From: Alphaproteobacteria bacterium
Lineage (GTDB): Bacteria; Pseudomonadota; Alphaproteobacteria; Rhodospirillales; WMHbin7
Assembly: GCA_015231795.1 (NCBI GenBank)
Contig: JADGAX010000003.1
Coordinates: 62,001-126,000, forward strand
Length of the DNA: 64,000 nucleotides
Reading direction: 5' to 3'
The notes under the pieces were generated by a model. It saw only the letters and a list, made by a program, of their open reading frames with translations. It did not search any database and was not told where the DNA came from. Shown in pieces: positions 63,003 through 64,000 of this stretch (the stretch's first letter is position 1; each line of letters begins with the position of its first letter). Position numbers and translations under genes: made by a program.

Positions 63003-63745
63003 GCGAGAACTGTCTGTCTCCAACAAGGCGCGGCCTTTTGAAGGCGGCGGCAGGTTCGGCGGCCCTTTTGGCGCCCGGCGTTTTCCTGCTGGCTGCTCCT
63101 TCGCCCAGCAAGGCGCGTCCCGACGACACGGCCACCGATTCCTCGGTGCGCTGGGGATTGCTGGTCGATACCAATCGCTGCGATCAGGAATGCACGGCCT
63201 GCGTCGACGCCTGCAAGGAAGAAATGGGATTGATCGGCAAGGGCCGTCCGGCCACCGACGCCCAGTATATCCGCAAGGTGGAACTGGCCGAGCCGAAGAC
63301 CGGCTTTACCCGTTCGTTGCCCATGATGTGCCAGCACTGCTCAAACCCGCCTTGCGCCGATGTGTGCCCCACCGGCGCCTCGTTCAAGCGGGCCGACGGC
63401 ATTGTCTTGGTCGACCGCCATATCTGCATCGGCTGCCGCTATTGCATGATGGCTTGTCCCTACAAGGCGCGCTCCTTTGCGCATGAGAAGCTGGAAGACC
63501 AAGCGGCCAACAATCCGCGCGGCAAGGGCTGCGTCGAGGCTTGCACCTTGTGCGCGCATCGCGTCGATGCGGGCATCGTTCCCGCCTGCGTCGAGGCCTG
63601 CCACGCCAAGGGGCGCGGCGCCATGCTGTTTGGCGATCTGCAAAATCCCGAACATGCCATCACCCAGGTGGTGGCCCAGTATCCCACCAGCCAGATCCGG
63701 GCCGATCTTAAGACCGACCCCGGCGTGCGCTATCACGGCATTTAG
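62999..63745 (+). CDS. dsrO: DsrO, periplasmic ferredoxin subunit
   Basis: The 248-residue protein has a Tat signal (TRRGLLKAAAGSAALLAPG) and 4Fe-4S motifs including CTACVDACK, CQHCSNPPCADVCPTG, CIGCRYCMMACPYKA and CTLCAHRV. It passes electrons between DsrJ and DsrP. It overlaps dsrJ by four bases and is followed by dsrP. Confidence 0.95.
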   Translation: MSENCLSPTRRGLLKAAAGSAALLAPGVFLLAAPSPSKARPDDTATDSSVRWGLLVDTNRCDQECTACVDACKEEMGLIGKGRPATDAQYIRKVELAEPKTGFTRSLPMMCQHCSNPPCADVCPTGASFKRADGIVLVDRHICIGCRYCMMACPYKARSFAHEKLEDQAANNPRGKGCVEACTLCAHRVDAGIVPACVEACHAKGRGAMLFGDLQNPEHAITQVVAQYPTSQIRADLKTDPGVRYHGI

Positions 63746-63759
63746 GGGAGCGCGCAAAC

Positions 63760-64000
63760 ATGGCTCATATGCCCGATCTCGTCTTCAAGGAGCTGAATGC
63801 CAAGGGTACGGCCTTCCGCGCCTTGTTCGTCATATTGGCAGGACTGTTCCTGATCGGCCTGGGGGCCGCCTACTATATGGAACATAGCGGCCATTGGGTG
63901 ACCGGCATGACCAATCAGGTCGTGTGGGGCATGCCGCACGTTTTCGCCGTGTTCCTGATCGTCGCCGCTTCGGGGGCGCTTAACGTCGCTTCGATCTCGT
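63760..64000 (+). CDS. dsrP: DsrP, NrfD-like membrane subunit (cut by window edge)
   Basis: The frame begins MAHMPDLVFKELNAKG at 63760 and continues open to the end of the window, with hydrophobic helices from about residue 20 (ALFVILAGLFLIGLGAAYYM) and again from about 62. This is the N-terminus of the NrfD-like quinone-interacting subunit, expected after dsrO. Only the first 80 residues are seen. Confidence 0.9.
   Translation, partial: MAHMPDLVFKELNAKGTAFRALFVILAGLFLIGLGAAYYMEHSGHWVTGMTNQVVWGMPHVFAVFLIVAASGALNVASIS

Overview
The window reads as chromosomal DNA of a GC-rich, flagellated alphaproteobacterium of the Rhodospirillales, most like Magnetospirillum and its relatives. The evidence is the alphaproteobacterial flbT-flaF pair beside flagellin, the aroA-cmk-rpsA order, carB followed by greA, a FYDLN-type TIGR02300 protein, and a complete oxidative dsr operon. 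The genus is an inference; no 16S rRNA or magnetosome gene is present. No insertion sequence, prophage or CRISPR array is visible.

Region 1 (1-10.5 kb): end of a flagellin gene, flbT-flaF, a glycine-zipper lipoprotein, an RlmM-like methyltransferase with a cysteine hydrolase, a PBP1A/YqhD pair, TrkH potassium transporter, a lipoprotein and a secreted nuclease. Region 2 (10.5-17.4 kb): aroA-cmk-rpsA, a TIGR02300 protein, tRNA-Ala(GGC), small stress-type proteins (CsbD, a two-helix membrane protein, two tiny orphans), a run of tandem hairpins and Dps. Region 3 (17.4-30.6 kb): a PstS-like binding protein with a large PAS-GGDEF-EAL protein, carB-greA, a GT9 glycosyltransferase with an Lrp regulator, and peroxiredoxin, thioredoxin reductase and a LysR regulator.

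Region 4 (30.6-38.5 kb): a BrnT toxin with an XRE antitoxin, then a long leftward series: rrf2-cysK-moeB-dsrE-like (sulfur handling), coaBC-dut, and ubiE-ubiB; rpsT reads rightward. Region 5 (39-45.4 kb): the replication block dnaA-dnaN-recF-gyrB, followed by an AT-rich orphan gene and a YefM/YoeB toxin-antitoxin pair that look acquired. Region 6 (46.7-52.1 kb): a four-gene leftward signalling operon made of a response regulator, a PAS/exonuclease protein, a small membrane protein and a transporter-fused histidine kinase.

Region 7 (52.2-64 kb) is the sulfur-oxidation locus. A CbiX-type chelatase (probably for siroheme), an 88-residue protein and a TauD-type dioxygenase precede dsrABEFHCMKLJOP, which runs off the window inside dsrP. 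DsrEFH and DsrC relay persulfide sulfur, DsrAB oxidises it to sulfite, DsrL handles electrons with a pyridine nucleotide, and DsrMKJOP links the process to the membrane quinone pool. The retained DsrE Cys78, the two DsrC C-terminal cysteines and dsrL mark this as the oxidative version. Points worth following: a two-copy repeat whose hairpin stems differ but stay paired, a tandem-hairpin intergenic region, a toxin-antitoxin promoter that predicts a leaderless mRNA, the TauD/dsr neighbourhood, and the transporter-kinase/exonuclease operon.
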